From contig KN832881.1 of NCBI GenBank assembly GCA_000827325.1, forward strand, positions 1,138,616-1,202,615: DNA of 64,000 bases, read 5' to 3'. The stretch is from Oidiodendron maius Zn. Its lineage: Eukaryota > Ascomycota > Leotiomycetes > Myxotrichaceae. The notes beneath the pieces were generated by a model. It did no database searches. It was not told the DNA's origin and saw nothing but the letters and a program-made list of their open reading frames with translations. Position 1 is the first letter of the stretch. Every line of letters starts with the position of its first letter. Position numbers and translations under genes: made by a program. This document shows positions 10,782 through 22,531 of the stretch, piece after piece.

Positions 10782-13700
10782 TCATACAATGCCCTCATCC
10801 TCTGTTCCGGTGGTCTCAGCCTCGCTGCGGTCCACGTCCAAGCTCTCTCTGGTCTTGTTCTTGTCCTTCTTGAGGCCGAATCTACCCCAGTTGATCCTAC
10901 CCTCTTTGGGAGTCCCGGCTTCCTTTTCCTTACCCTTCCCTTCCGCTGAGCCTAGGCTACCGATCAGAGGACTGCTAGTCACGCTCTCCAGGCTCCTGCC
11001 CAATATAGTCTCATCGAACTCCTCAAAGCTACCATCGCGCTCCATGGAAGCATTCCGGTCCGAGTTTGTAGCACTGCTACCTCCCTTCCTGCTTCCAAAC
11101 CGAACTGAGTCCTTTGTTCGGATAGAGGAGAGACTAAATTTACTGGAGCTCCCTTTGCGACGAAGAAGTTGCCTGAAAGATGACTCTTTGTCCTTGCCAC
11201 CCTGTGTTGTTTGAGCCACATCGGAAGGTGTGTTGCTCGAAGTCTTCTCCAAACTGTCGCGGGATTCTGCCATGCTATCTTGAGTCCGGATGGATGGAGC
11301 ATCACGGGATTTTCTCGACTCGGCAGGTGAAGTCGTTTCAGCGGTCGGCGGGCGATCGTCTGTTAATTCAGTCGTCTTTTCTCTGGCCTTTCCTTTGTCG
11401 GCTTTAGAACTGCGACCAAACATGGCTTTGAATGTCGGTGCTGCCGGATTCAGTCTCGGAGTTACTGGCTTCTGTGAGGAAGGCGGTCGAGTCCCAATAA
11501 CGCCGACAGGAGGGGGGCTTGATTGGCCTGTCTCAGGAGGTAAGAACTCATCATCGTCACTTGCGATCCCGCTTGTGGCTCCTGTAGTAGATCCGTGCTG
11601 CATGCTTGGTCTTCTGGAAGGGTTTGCAGACCATGGATGAAGAACATTAACAGACCAGTTCGTAGCAAGAGGGCTATTCCGATTGATTACATGGCCATCG
11701 GTAGCAGGCCAGCCAAATGGTGCACTATCAGTTGATGGTCGAGGCAAGTCAGAGGAAGCAATGGATACTGGACGGGGACTGCTTGGATCGCGATCTGAAA
11801 ACAGGCGAGAGGGATCATCCAAATTCGAGCCGAACATATTGAAGGCGCGCCTCCTTCTTGCTTCAAGACTGCGTGCAGGTGCTGGACCGTTGCCTGCAGC
11901 CGCTTCTCCAGCAGGCGAGTTTCGGGTTAGGAAACTAGGCATAACATTCCAGCCAGATGAGAAGCTAATTCGGCGAGATCTATTGTTGATTGATTCCGGC
12001 TCATCAGTAGAGCGCGGAAACGACGCACTTTGACCATATCGTAAGCTTCCGAGAGCATGCCCATCTTCTCCAGCCGTCTTTCCGCGGGCTCTCGAAAAAG
12101 TGAATATGTTTCCAAACCCTTTGGAGGCATTAGGTCCACTAGGCAGTCCCAAAGCATTCCTATAGTCCACTGTCCTTGGTGAGTTCAAAGATCTTTTGTC
12201 GGCTTCTGCTCCATAATCACGGGCAGAGACACCGTAGATCGCAAGGTTATGGGATGATGCCTGTGGACTAGACATGAGGCTAGCTGAGCGACTTGAAGAA
12301 CCTGGAGACTGTGGATGATCGTCTTGGTTTGAAATGCCCTGAGAGGAATAAAGTGTTGGGCCAAATGGCGTTAATGCTTCGTCACGAGGGCTTGGAGGAT
12401 CATCATCTGTGAAAATGTTGGAAGGCAACAATGCTGTTGCAGTTGGGCTCAGTGGTGCTCCAGCCGTGAGAGCGCGAACATCAGCTTCACTCATATTCAA
12501 TTGCCCCAAAAGTGGCACCATAGCAGTATCGTTACTAAGGTCAAAGTATGGCCCAGGCGCAAATGCTGGAGGGTTCGGGTTATTTAAACTGTTGTAGATG
12601 CTTGCACTTGGAAATTGGGAGTCGGTAATCGGGTAACCTGCAATTGGAGCAGAGATGGTGTTGGTCCGACTCTTCCGATTTCGACTTCGGCGAGATTTTG
12701 TCTTTCCTTGATTGCTGCCAGGATCGAGATCCACAGCGGAGGAATTTCCTTGGTACATTAATGGGTTATTGGGTTGACGGACGCTGAGGGCAGCATATAG
12801 AGCTTGTTGGCCGTGAAACTCAGCTTGGAGTTGCCGTAGGTGAAGAGATTGCGTGTGGAGCTGAGCGGCCAGCTCCCTCTCCTTTATCTCCCACTCAAGA
12901 TTGCTCTGCGCCTCAGCAGCATCACATTCTCGCGATTCCTCGTCATCTTCGCCTCCCGGAAGATTTTTCCGTTCTTCTTCGAGCTCCTTGATCTGCAGTC
13001 CCTTCACCCGAATTTCCTCTTCCAGACCATTTAGCAATCGTTGACGCTTACGGATAGCTGCTCGGAGCTCTTCAGCCTTAGCGTCTTTAGTGGCGTCTAA
13101 CTTCTCTCGCTCCTTCTGCCATAGCTCTCGCTCGATTTTCATGTCCTCAATCTCGTTCTTCCACCTGACGAGATCTTCTTGCATCCTGGTCCTGTCGGAC
13201 TGTTTCTCTCGAAGGATCTTCTCCTTTTGTGTTTTCCGATTCTGTGCTTGTCTATTCGTCCGCTCTGAGTTGTGCACCTCTTTCTTAAGCTTCTCACTCG
13301 CCTCCTCCTTCTCCTTTAAAGCCTGTCTTTTCTCGTCTCTTTCTCTCATTAAATCAAGCATTTGTGACTTAAACTCCTCGGCATCCTTGGAAATCTGCAC
13401 GGTTAAGTCCTCGATATCTCTCCGAATAACTTCAAACCTCTCTGTCAGCTGCTGCATAGACTCCTCTGAATGATCTGACACTGCATTTGCTGGGGGCATA
13501 TGATCAGCAGCGTTTGATGGCGAATGTTTTCGGCCGCCGGTATTCCTCCTCTGAACAGGATGGTTACCAATTGGTTGTTCTCGAACCATGGCTTGCACTC
13601 CGTCAAGAATAGGAGCTGCTTCAAGGCCAACTGAGGAGCTTCGCACCCCCAACGACTCATCGCCGCTATCTGAGCCATTTTGATCTTCAACGGAATGATT

Positions 13701-14295
13701 TGAGGAAGTTCGACCATTGGGAAGTTGTGGGCGACCATCGCGGCCATATGTCCTTAGTCGTATAACTCCACCACCAGCTTGAAAATTATTGGGTCCAACA
13801 GCGATCACTCTAACATTGTAAAAGTGTCCTGGCTTCAGCCCCGTAACCGTTATGGCTGTCTCGAGTCGCGAGGATTCTCCGACTGGGGACTGTCAGCATT
13901 TTGGCTCAAGATACGCCTGTCTCTACCCTTACCATTGACTCCGTTGACTTGGATCAAATACTTAGTCACGGGTTTATTCACCCCTGGCTTTGTCCAGTGG
14001 AGAGTAACGGCATCGGACTTGATCCCAGCGAGAGATACAGCTGGCGCATCTGGTACTTCGACGCCGAGAATGCTGATAAGTTCTGGGACGGGCTTCCACA
14101 GGGTAAGCCATGCACGATGGAGAAGCCTTTGAAATAGTTAGCATTCCTTACGCCTCCCACTGGTGCGCATAAGAGCCACACGAACCAGAAGAGAGCGCAG
14201 CAGGTCACTGCAGACTGGACGAGAAACATGTCGGCGTCTGTGACATGGTTCAAAATCCAGCTCACCGGCGCGCTGTAGGTCGTGGCAGCATTCAT
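10782..14295 (-). CDS. Membrane-anchored fibronectin type III / coiled-coil protein
   Basis: A long protein of about 1,134 residues; exons 14295-14186, 14126-13933 and 13882-10782 by splice consensus. The N-terminus has one hydrophobic stretch (about residues 20-37, VQSAVTCCALFW) that may anchor it. A single FN3 domain follows at about 55-140 (VPDAPAVSLAG, VTLHWTKPG, VTKYLIQVNG, GLKPGHFYNVRVIAVG). After a spacer comes a charged heptad-rich coiled coil (roughly residues 240-430; ISKDAEEFKSQM, RERDEKRQ), then a very long Ser/Pro-rich disordered tail with FGR/K-rich clusters. The first intron uses a GTTCGT donor and is my inference, chosen because it alone links the hydrophobic segment in frame to AWLTLWKPVPEL. 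I know of related proteins across Eurotiomycetes but no assigned function. Confidence 0.8.
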
Positions 14296-14929
14296 ACAGA
14301 GCCAGATAACGCAGCACTGGCCAAGGAATGCTCAGAACGAGGTTGATCGAGATATCGTCGATGGTTGTCGTCGTATGTGGATCTGTCACACGGCACCGAA
14401 GCTTTTTGCTAGTTCTCGGCAAATACAACGGCCAATGTGTGTTTGCCGGTGCCACACGATTATCACTACCGTACATGTAACACGACAACCCACATAATTC
14501 GGTGACTGGGGTTCGAAAGTCAGGGAGATAGGGAAAGAGTGTATTTACAAGTTGGATATTCTACTGTCAATTCTTGCTTACTTTGGGTCGAATTGTCTAC
14601 ATTGGATAAATCTCAGGTGTAGTTTCGAAGAAACTGGAGCAAACTTAATTTCAGGGCTGCAGGGGAAGCGCTGACGTCTTGAAATGTAATCGATGCTCCA
14701 ACAGTCGGAATATATTTTAGCTAATACGTCGTCTAGTTATTGTCCTCTATAGCTGCATTTATATCATTAGGTATAAGATATAGGTGTCAAGTATACTGTT
14801 AAATACGGCTTATTACTTCATCCTTTACCTATAGGTATTAAAAATTAAGACGTATAGCCTTCGGTCTGGATAATATAATATTGCAAGGACGTATTTCTAA
14901 CATTTATCAGAGCCCAGAATGAGTCTGCA
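14296..14929. other. Intergenic with AT-rich stretch
   Basis: Bases near 14690-14885 are clearly AT-rich with many TATA/TTA words, unlike the flanking genes. This may be decayed insert DNA, but no ends, repeats or ORF support that. The rest is promoter of the FN3 gene. Confidence 0.4.
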
Positions 14930-15451
14930 TCAGTCTTCATCCACAGCAGCCCACGCACTCAAGGGATCAGCCCAAATCTCCCAATGTCCTATTCTCCCGA
15001 TCTCGTCAAACCCGCTGAGTCGATAGATAAACTGTTCATGCCACGACTTCCCTGTCTTGATGCTGGTAAAAGACGCCTTGCCTGCGACACTCACCGCTCC
15101 TTCCCACTGGTTGTCGCCCTCTCCGCTCTGCGAGTCCCCTGCAGTGGTTGCCACATCGACGATATAGCCGTCTAAGGACGGGAATGTATCCTTTCCTATC
15201 TGCATTTTCAAGGTTTGGGAAAGAAGGGAGAAATATTCTTCACAGCCCTTGGGACCTTGGAATGTTTTTGCGAGAAAAGGCAGTCTTGATCGAGCCCACT
15301 CGGGGCCGTGTTCAGTAATGCGTGGGTTGGTAGGGACGAAGAACTTGCGTAACAGTTCGGCTGCCGGAGGCGGGTCCATGAGAGAATGACAAAATGTGGC
15401 CGCTGTTTCCCGAAGGAGGTCCTCTCTTGCCTTGATTGAGCCCCGTTCCAT
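14930..15451 (-). CDS. SnoaL/NTF2-like fold protein
   Basis: A 173-residue intronless protein. The layout matches fungal SnoaL-like (NTF2 superfamily) proteins: N-terminal helices (ETAATFCHSLM, LLRKFF), a middle part with FLAKTFQGPKGCEEYFSLLS, and a C-terminal beta portion including SFTSIKTGKSWHEQFIYRL and IGHWEIWADPLSAW. Family members bind small molecules or act as polyketide cyclases or dehydratases, but many have no known ligand, and nothing here fixes one. No biosynthetic neighbours are present, so a secondary-metabolite role is not suggested by context. Start at 15451 is the first ATG of the frame. Confidence 0.7.
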   Translation of the reverse strand: MERGSIKAREDLLRETAATFCHSLMDPPPAAELLRKFFVPTNPRITEHGPEWARSRLPFLAKTFQGPKGCEEYFSLLSQTLKMQIGKDTFPSLDGYIVDVATTAGDSQSGEGDNQWEGAVSVAGKASFTSIKTGKSWHEQFIYRLSGFDEIGRIGHWEIWADPLSAWAAVDED

Positions 15452-16479
15452 GGCTTTCGTGACCGTGATTGACTTGACTGGCTGTAAATTTTGGATATCC
15501 TAGTAGATGGTAGTGACGGATGCTTTGGTAGAGTTCAGAAGCGTTCTCTAAGGCAGGTCAGATTGACCGAGTTACATCATCATGCAGGAGATTTAACATG
15601 ACGGCCTCCAGAGCGTCGTCTTTGAGACTTGAAAGATACCTATCGACCTATGCAGCTAATTACTCAGTCTTCGGTCTTAGAGGTAGGATGGAGGTTGTGA
15701 TGTGTTTGTTTAGCTAGACACACACCTTCGACAATCTCACTCGAGAATTCTCTGGCTCACAAAGACTGAATCTACCTTTCCATCGCTCTTGTAGCTCTGA
15801 GGCCGGGTTGAGACGGCAATTACAAAGACTCCCTTCTGTGCGTTTTCCATAGATACCAAGTTTGATTAATCGGCACAGGTGATTTGCGCCCACCTCAAAA
15901 AAGGATTGCACTGCGAGACCTACCTTTCCTATTCCCGAGACATTGTGAAGATGAGAAGACGGCCTTGTAAAAGTCCCTTAAGCAAAGCCCGTTGAAACGA
16001 AGAATGGGACATGCCTTCCTACATACTCTCTTTCTTCCAGCCACCCTTCACGTGGACCTCGGCATAAGCGGCGGTTTGAAGCGGCGGTTGTTCCTTTTAC
16101 GTGTCTCTGGTGACCGGAAAAGCGTGCAGGGATTCTCCGGCGGGATGTCACAACACCTCAACTCAACTCAACTCTCAACTCTCAACTCTCCTCAACTTCA
16201 CTCAACACCACCTACCTCTATTGCAACACGATTCGATTGAAAGTCTTCAATCCCTCTCCCGTCCTTTCGGGTTCGATATTTCGAGCTCTTACACTCCTTA
16301 CTGCCCTCCTGCCGTACATCTTACTCACATTGCGACTGTTGAACTGGTGGAATCCGGCCCTCTGCTTATCCGACCGCGCCACATCAATTGACATATAACC
16401 CACCCAACCCCTTCACCTCTCCCACCTCGTTACGGCTCTTTCCAAATAGCCTGCTCTACGCTGTAATATCGCAAGGGCT
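15452..16479. other. Divergent promoter region, SnoaL-like gene / lipin
   Basis: A one-kilobase interval between divergent genes. It contains a CAACT-type simple repeat at 16151-16206 in the lipin leader and only short unsupported ORFs. Confidence 0.5.
16151..16206 (+). repeat. CAACT / CAACTCT microsatellite
   Basis: Imperfect tandem CAACT and CAACTCT units lie about 270 bases before the lipin start codon, probably within the promoter or 5' leader. Such tracts vary in copy number between strains. Confidence 0.8.
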
Positions 16480-18880
16480 ATGCAGTACGTCAGGAGCATC
16501 AGCGGATCTGTCTCGAAAACATGGAACTCCATCAACCCGGCAACTCTTAGCGGCGCCATCGATGTAATAGTCGTCGAACAGGAAGATGGCTCTCTGGCAT
16601 GCTCTCCCTTCCACGTCCGCTTCGGCAAGTTCTCTCTCCTTCGGCCGTACGAGAAGAAGGTGGAATTCCAAGTCAACAATGTCAAGCAAGACTATGCCAT
16701 GAAGCTTGGGGAGGGTGGCGAGGCATTCTTTGTGTTCGAGACGAGCGACAATATCCCGGAAGCTATGCAAACCTCGCCTCTGGTCTCGCCAGCCTCCAGC
16801 CCTCCCCTACCCGCAGACAGCTCCAATCTGTCAAATTTGTCCGAGCCAGACTTTTTGGAGTTGGACGCGGCGACTGGTAAGCCTAGATCGGCCAGTGTGT
16901 CCAGGCCAGGCATAGCGGTAATCTCGACAGCTGCATCCAGGAGACCGAGTAATCTGAGTAAGTGTCCCAATATTGTAACCCAGCTTGTCTAACGGATTTC
17001 AAGGCGCAATGACACCCTTATCCCAATCGCCGGAAAATCATAATGAGCGACCAATTTCTGGGGACTGGTCTGTTTCTGTGGCCGGAAGGCAAACTACCGA
17101 CGAATTTCTCTCCTCTTCTGCGCGTACACAAATCAGCGATGGAATGGAACGAGAACGTCAGACCCGCTCTCTGACTCCAATTCTCCGTCCGCGAGATATG
17201 CGATCCGACTCATTAACTGAGAGATCCAACAGTCCCCCACTATTACCTACCAAGGATGCCATTGAAAGGGCCGTGGCATTATCAAACCGACTCTCTGCTT
17301 CGAATATACCTAGCCAGGTTACCGATACAGGCGATTTGATGTTAGACATGACAGGCTACAAAAGCAGCGAAGACGATGCACTTCGAGCGGAAGTAATTGC
17401 GCGAAAAATACTGTCCGAGGAACTGGAGGGCAACTATGATATAGGTGCTCTTATTGGAGCGGATGAAAATGGAAATCTATGGATCTATAGCAGTGAAGAA
17501 GCAAAGGAGGCTGCGATAGACCGAGCACAAATGGCCGGCATTTCCAGTCCCGTCCTGACAGGTGATGCTGTGTCTGACCCTGGTTACCACAGTGATGATG
17601 CTGATAGCGATATCATTGCCACTCCCGTTGTGCCAACTCACCGCCGTTCCGAGTCAGATAGCGGTGCTCTTGGCTTGCAAACTCCCCCGAAGACCCCTCC
17701 GGAGTCTGCAGGAGATCCAAACCGCAATTATGCGAAGACCCTACGCCTGACAAGTGACCAGTTGAAAGCACTGGGCTTAAAGCCTGGCCCCAACCCAATG
17801 AGCTTCACAGTTAATCGGGCAACATGTCAGGCATTCATGTACCTTTGGAAGTACGATGTTCCCATTGTGATCTCTGATATCGATGGCACGATCACAAAAT
17901 CAGACGCTCTCGGTCATGTGCTTAACATGATTGGACGAGACTGGACGCACATTGGAGTCGCAAAGCTCTACACTGAAATCGTTAACAACGGGTACAACAT
18001 CATGTATCTGACTTCACGATCCGTCGGCCAGGCTGATACGACTCGGGCCTATCTCAGTGGCGTTGTTCAGGAAGGGTATCGCTTGCCGAAAGGCCCGACA
18101 ATTATGAGTCCTGATCGCACCATTGCCGCGTTACGAAGAGAATTGTATATCCGCAAGCCCGAAGTGTTCAAAATGGCTTGCCTGAGGGATATCAAAAATC
18201 TCTTTTCGCTAAACAAAACTCCCTTCTACGCTGGCTTCGGTAACAGACTAACGGATGCTCTATCATACCGTTCTGTCAGCATCCCAAGCAACCGTATCTT
18301 TACGATTAACAGTTATGCTGAAGTCTCACTGGATTTATTGAGTCTAAATAAGTTGAGATACAGCTATGTCAACATGCGTGAGGTTGTTGACCATTATTTC
18401 CCTCCTGTCAACACCCTCGTGACGGGTGGCGGAGAAGAGTATACAGACTTCACGTACTGGAGAGATCCGGTTCTCGACCGGGAAGAGTTCAGTGACTCAG
18501 AGTCTGACGAAAAGGAAGCCGACGAAGATGATAATCATGACAGTGAGGATGAGGAAGAAGGGAATGAAGCGCTTGGTGACAGTTACATTTCTCGCGACTC
18601 GCTTGACGAAAATGAAGACAATGGACTTGAAGAGAGCATATTATCTGGATCGACAAACGAGGATCCAATGACTGGGAGCATGATAGAAGACGGCGCATAT
18701 GAGGAAGAAACTACATCAGACTTGGAAGCAGGGGTAGAGGATAGTACACGACCTATCGACCTCAAAAGTCATCGCTCAGCCTCGACCGAGGAACGGAACC
18801 GAGATATTGACGGTGAGATTGTCACTGGACTGAAAGGCCTGAGTATTGAGAGAGAAAGGCCCACAGGCAAGGTGAACTGA
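16480..18880 (+). CDS. PAH1: Lipin, Mg-dependent phosphatidate phosphatase
   Basis: Lipin (yeast Pah1/Smp2, fission yeast Ned1) removes phosphate from phosphatidic acid to give diacylglycerol at ER and nuclear membranes, controlling storage lipid, phospholipid synthesis and nuclear shape. Exons 16480-16957 and 17004-18880 give 784 residues. The N-terminus MQYVRSISGSVSKTWNSINP is the lipin amphipathic helix, followed by the N-LIP domain (to about 105) with its conserved glycine in GEGGEAFFVFE. The C-LIP HAD domain contains the catalytic DIDGT with its two Asp at about 451 and 453, then TSRSVGQADTTRAYL and GFGNRLTDALSY. The tail is acidic (Asp/Glu runs around 18480-18740), as in Pah1, where it contacts the Nem1-Spo7 phosphatase. 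The frame is intact. Confidence 0.96.
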
Positions 18881-19261
18881 GCCTTGCGGGAGAAGTTTTA
18901 AACCTTCACGCTTGGGAGTTTCGGAATGGGTGGAGCTGTGGATATACCAGAGGTGTTGACGGTTTGTTTATTACTGTACTGCATTATCGATAGGAGCATA
19001 GCGTGGCGCAACTCATGGCATTTCCACGTAGAGCAATATAATTAACTCAATATCCCGTATCGAATTACTTGCATCGTTGGTGATGCTTAGAGTCTAGAAT
19101 CTGCTCACATGTTTTCAACTCTTTCCACCCGGTCCTGGTGGTGGTCCTCCATTAAAGATTAGGTAAGCTACAAGCAGACGAAGTTTCTCAGCCTCGTCTG
19201 TGAGCAAGGCTAGCGAACTTCTCAAGTTTCTGCAAGAATAATTACCACAGCCATCAGCACC
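18881..19261. other. Intergenic, lipin 3' flank and SWD1 promoter
   Basis: A 381-base spacer between two genes in tandem; no motif or repeat stands out. Confidence 0.5.
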
Positions 19262-20728
19262 ATGAATCTCTCTCTAGTTGATCCCTTCGTCCTCGCGCAG
19301 GATTATCCCGAGTCAACCACTGGTAGCCTTCGCAGTGGACATGCAACTTGCGTGCGGTTCAATCGGAAAGGGGATCTCCTAGCTACCGGGCGCGTCGACG
19401 GGACCGTTGTTATCTTCGACGTCGAGACCAACGGAGTTGCGCGAAAGCTAAAAGGTCATACACGCCAAGTTCAATCTCTGAGCTGGTCCCGAGATGGCCG
19501 ATATCTTCTCACCTCAAGCCAGGATTGGAAGTGTAACATCTGGGATCTACAAGATGGAAGCATCTTAAGGAGTGTAAGGTTCGAGACACCCGTCTATATT
19601 GCAGAGCTTCATCCATGGAATCAGTGAGTCGATCATACCCCTTTATGAGATCCTGTTTGACCGCTGCGCAGTTTAAAATTTGTAGTATCGCTATTCGAGG
19701 ACCAACCCCTCATAGTGGACGCCTCCGAGCCTGAAGCAGCCAAAATGAATCTTCCCTCCGCCCCGAAACGTACACAATACGAGGAAGATGATACAGCTCG
19801 AGAGCGGCAAAATGCACAGGATGCTAAACAGAGCACAACCGTTGCGACCTTTACAGCTTCTGGCGATCATGTTCTCTCTGGAACAAATAAAGGATGGCTT
19901 AATATTATAGAGGTGTCGACAAGAACGACAATATACTCAACAAAGATATGCACTGGCGTGGTTATTTTCCTCCGTCTTACAAATTCCGGAAGAGATATGG
20001 TCATAAATGCCCAGGACAGGGTTATCCGAACAATTCAACTGCCCAACCTATCTGCAGCAGATCTAGATCCGGATACTATTGACATTGAAGTCGAGCACAA
20101 GTTTCAAGATGTTGTGAATAGGCTGTCGTGGAATCATGTAGCATTCAGCTCCACTGGCGAATACGTCACAGCCTCGACCTACAATAATCACGACATTTAC
20201 ATATGGGAGCGGAACCATGGTAGTTTAGTAAAGATCCTGGAAGGCCCAAAAGAGGAGCATGGGGTTGTGGAGTGGCATCCACACCGACCACTGATCGTTG
20301 CTTGCGGTTTGGAATCGGGAAGGATTCATATATGGTCGATTATACCGCAGCAGAGATGGTCGGCCTTGGCACCAGATTTTGCGGAAGTCGAAGAAAACGT
20401 GGAATATATCGAGCATGAGGATGAATTTGATATCCATCCACAGGAAGAGATCCATAAGCGTCGATTAGATCTTGAGGATGAGGACATTGATGTCCTGACT
20501 GTTGAACCCGTCAAAGGCGAGATTGTGGATGAAGAGAATTCGTTCCGGATGCCCGTGGAGCTAGATCTGAATGATAGTGAAAGCGAGGAGGAGTTCGTCG
20601 CTGTAGGCCGGGGTGAAATGAGGAGAAAAAGCCCGACAGAGGGAAGAAATTTCGGGCTTGACGGTGAACTGCCAGGGAGTGCTGATGAAGCAATAAAGAA
20701 GGCAAAACCGAAGACCAAAAGGAGATGA
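19262..20728 (+). CDS. SWD1: COMPASS (Set1 complex) WD40 subunit Swd1
   Basis: Swd1, the fungal counterpart of RbBP5, is a core scaffold of the Set1/COMPASS complex that methylates histone H3 lysine 4. Exons 19262-19623 and 19672-20728 give 472 residues; the join reads HPWNHLKFVVSLFED. WD repeats are visible from residue 20 (SGHATCVRFNRKGDLLATG, GHTRQVQSLSWSRDGRYLLT, DWKCNIWDLQ, TFTASGDHVLSG, EWHPHRPLIVACG). The C-terminal part is acidic then basic, as usual for the family, ending KKAKPKTKRR, a possible nuclear signal. The N-terminus MNLSLVDPFVLAQDYPE is highly typical of Swd1. With RPB1 and TAF9 in the same window it forms part of a transcription-linked set, although the genes are not adjacent. 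Confidence 0.92.
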
Positions 20729-21106
20729 TTAAGGATGTACCTTTTCGGCGTTTGAGGTCATATGGAAAGCATTTTAGGCGTATTTATAGGAAATGTGAGA
20801 GTTTGAGTCTTCGTTAGGCAGCATGCAAATGGAACGGTAGGAAGCCAAATTTCTTGTTGATCAGCTGGATATTCCCATGGACGTGCCACACATATACCTA
20901 CTCAAAAATAAAGCACGGTAATCCTCTGTGAATTGGATTTGAGGAAGCAGTCTCCAACATACGCTCGTGGGCTAAAAGGGGTTCACGGGAACATAAATAA
21001 GAGTATGCAGAACTGTCAAAACTTCTTGAACAGAGGCAATATAGATGCACAGGTTGTAGTCGGGCACTCAATACATAGGCTCTGTGCGATATCAGTGCTG
21101 TATCGC
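20729..21106. other. Intergenic, SWD1 3' flank
   Basis: Only short ORFs occur; nothing recognised up to the start of the direct repeat at 21107. Confidence 0.5.
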
Positions 21107-21163
21107 CTTTCATATGCTTGAGGCCCTGATATCAGTCAACAAAACTTATATTGCCAATATTAC
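21107..21163 (+). repeat. 57-bp direct repeat, left copy
   Basis: This 57-base unit recurs at 22546-22602 with about two differences. It contains the palindrome CTGATATCAG (21126-21135) and the odd palindrome ATATTG-C-CAATAT (21148-21160). The spliced ORF starts immediately after it. Confidence 0.9.
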
Positions 21164-22086
21164 ATGGCCGACTTGATACAGGATGATCCTGTATGAGGAC
21201 CACGAATCATATCCACCGTCTCCTACGAGGGTAAGTCCCTCTGAATATCTCGACCGAGAGTAAATAGCTGAGCCTGCTTAGCTGTATGGGGTGGCCTCGC
21301 CGTTCGCCTGGCTCCCGTGGCCGTCACGCCTGGGCCGACCCCGCTTCCCGGAGCAGCTGCGCAGCCAGTGTCTACACCTCATAAAGCGGCCACCCAGCCA
21401 TCGTCTACTCACGGAGCGCCATTGCAGCCAGCAATCGCATCTCGCGGAGCAGCAACGGCAGCTGTAGCTAAGGCCGGCCCAGCAGCACCAAAGGGAAGAA
21501 AGAGATCCTTCAGCCAGGAGTCTGTTGAGAGCTCGGACAGTCAGACCCGCCCTGGATCTACCAGATTTGGCGGTAAGTCCCCTCCTGACTGTACATTGCT
21601 CCACCAAGGCACCATAACTAACCCTCCTCTAGCTGACATACTCGACGAATTCTTTTCACCTGACCCTCCCTCCAAGTCACCTACAGCTCCAGTCAACACT
21701 CCCATCAAAACAAGCAGCCGGAAGCGACCACGCCCGTCTGCAAAGCAGAGCGGTATCGAAGCCAACACGCCAACCAAGACAGCATCGGCTACTACAGTCG
21801 GAACGAGCCTGTTCGTGGAGGCCACCCCTTCAGGAGATGATCTCCCTACCCGCCAGATCAGGAAGCCCTTGCCTGCAGATCTGCCTGCTGTCCAGAAGGC
21901 GCCAAGTAGTGCTATTAAGGGGAAAAAGGTTGTAGAGAAGAAGAAGTCTAAGAAGTGAGTATCCCGCCTATAATCATGTGTTTTCTTGCATTAAGTATCA
22001 GTAGCCTGACAACAGCTGCACAGCTAGACAACATCCTAAGTGATATTGCCTCAGAGGGCATAGATATACCCTGGGAGAAGAAATAG
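21164..22086 (+). other. Spliced Pro/Ala- and Lys-rich ORF inside repeat-bracketed block
   Basis: Not recognised. Coding character is shown by three introns with good consensus that keep frame with one another: 21231-21281, 21573-21632 (GTAAGTCC ... ACTAAC ... CTCTAG) and 21955-22001. The product has a Pro/Ala/Thr-rich disordered part, a basic patch (PKGRKRSFSQES, a likely nuclear signal), an ADILDEFFSPDP segment, more Ser/Pro/Lys-rich sequence (SSRKRPRPSAK) and a C-terminus LDNILSDIASEGIDIPWEKK. The N-terminal part looks decayed, with about one break, so it may be a fossil copy rather than a working gene. It lies between the two 57-bp repeats. It could be part of a mobile element or a duplicated host gene segment; the sequence does not decide. 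Confidence 0.45.
21176..21194. repeat. 19-bp perfect odd palindrome
   Basis: ATACAGGAT-G-ATCCTGTAT is a perfect 9+1+9 palindrome just inside the left repeat, the third palindrome within 70 bases. It could be a protein-binding site or a hairpin. Confidence 0.85.
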
Positions 22087-22228
22087 AGGCCGGGACTAGG
22101 CCGAGTTGAGATGACGATTGGCATTAGAATAGGCTTATAGGAATCAAATAAAAATGTTAGAGTAGTTTGAGAATTAACCGTGTGCCCCATACTTATCCTA
22201 GTAGTGGCATTCTAGTATATTGAGTCTC

Positions 22229-22302
22229 TGTTTTCGCTGTGACGGAATGCGGAATAGATAGTTGCGGACTCCATGTTTTCGGTATAGCAGAATGCCGAAA
22301 AC
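22229..22302. repeat. Two related imperfect tandem units with inverted-repeat arms
   Basis: Two roughly 26-base units starting TGTTTTCG and ending GAATGCSG lie near 22229 and 22274. The second has perfect 8-base arms GTTTTCGG (22275-22282) and CCGAAAAC (22295-22302), so it could fold into a hairpin. Confidence 0.65.
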
Positions 22303-22465
22303 ACTAGGTGGATGCAGATGACTTAAGTGATGCAGAAACAACTCAAGGAGCCTCCTTGGAGGTGCAATACCGTTTTACTGCAGTAATACTTGAGTAACCC
22401 TAAGGTAAGGACTAAGGTAGCCTTCATTAAGGGGTAGAGTTAGGATTATTTCAGCCGCTAAAAAA

Positions 22466-22531
22466 TGACTTCTCCTTCCTCCTCCCCTGCCTCCCCTGCC
22501 TCCTCTGCCTCCTCTGCCTCCTCTGCCTGAT
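22466..22531 (+). repeat. GCCTCCTCT nonamer microsatellite (opens as a 21-residue frame)
   Basis: A 9-base CT-rich tandem repeat (about 22490-22529) runs straight into the first TGATATCAG copy of the right end. It happens to be open from an ATG at 22466 as a Ser/Ala/Pro peptide; I do not claim it is translated. Confidence 0.7.

Noticed and set aside
14127-14153. GTAAGG donor for the first FN3-gene intron
   Set aside because: It would give a 25-base intron and the wrong frame for the conserved LWKPVPEL segment.
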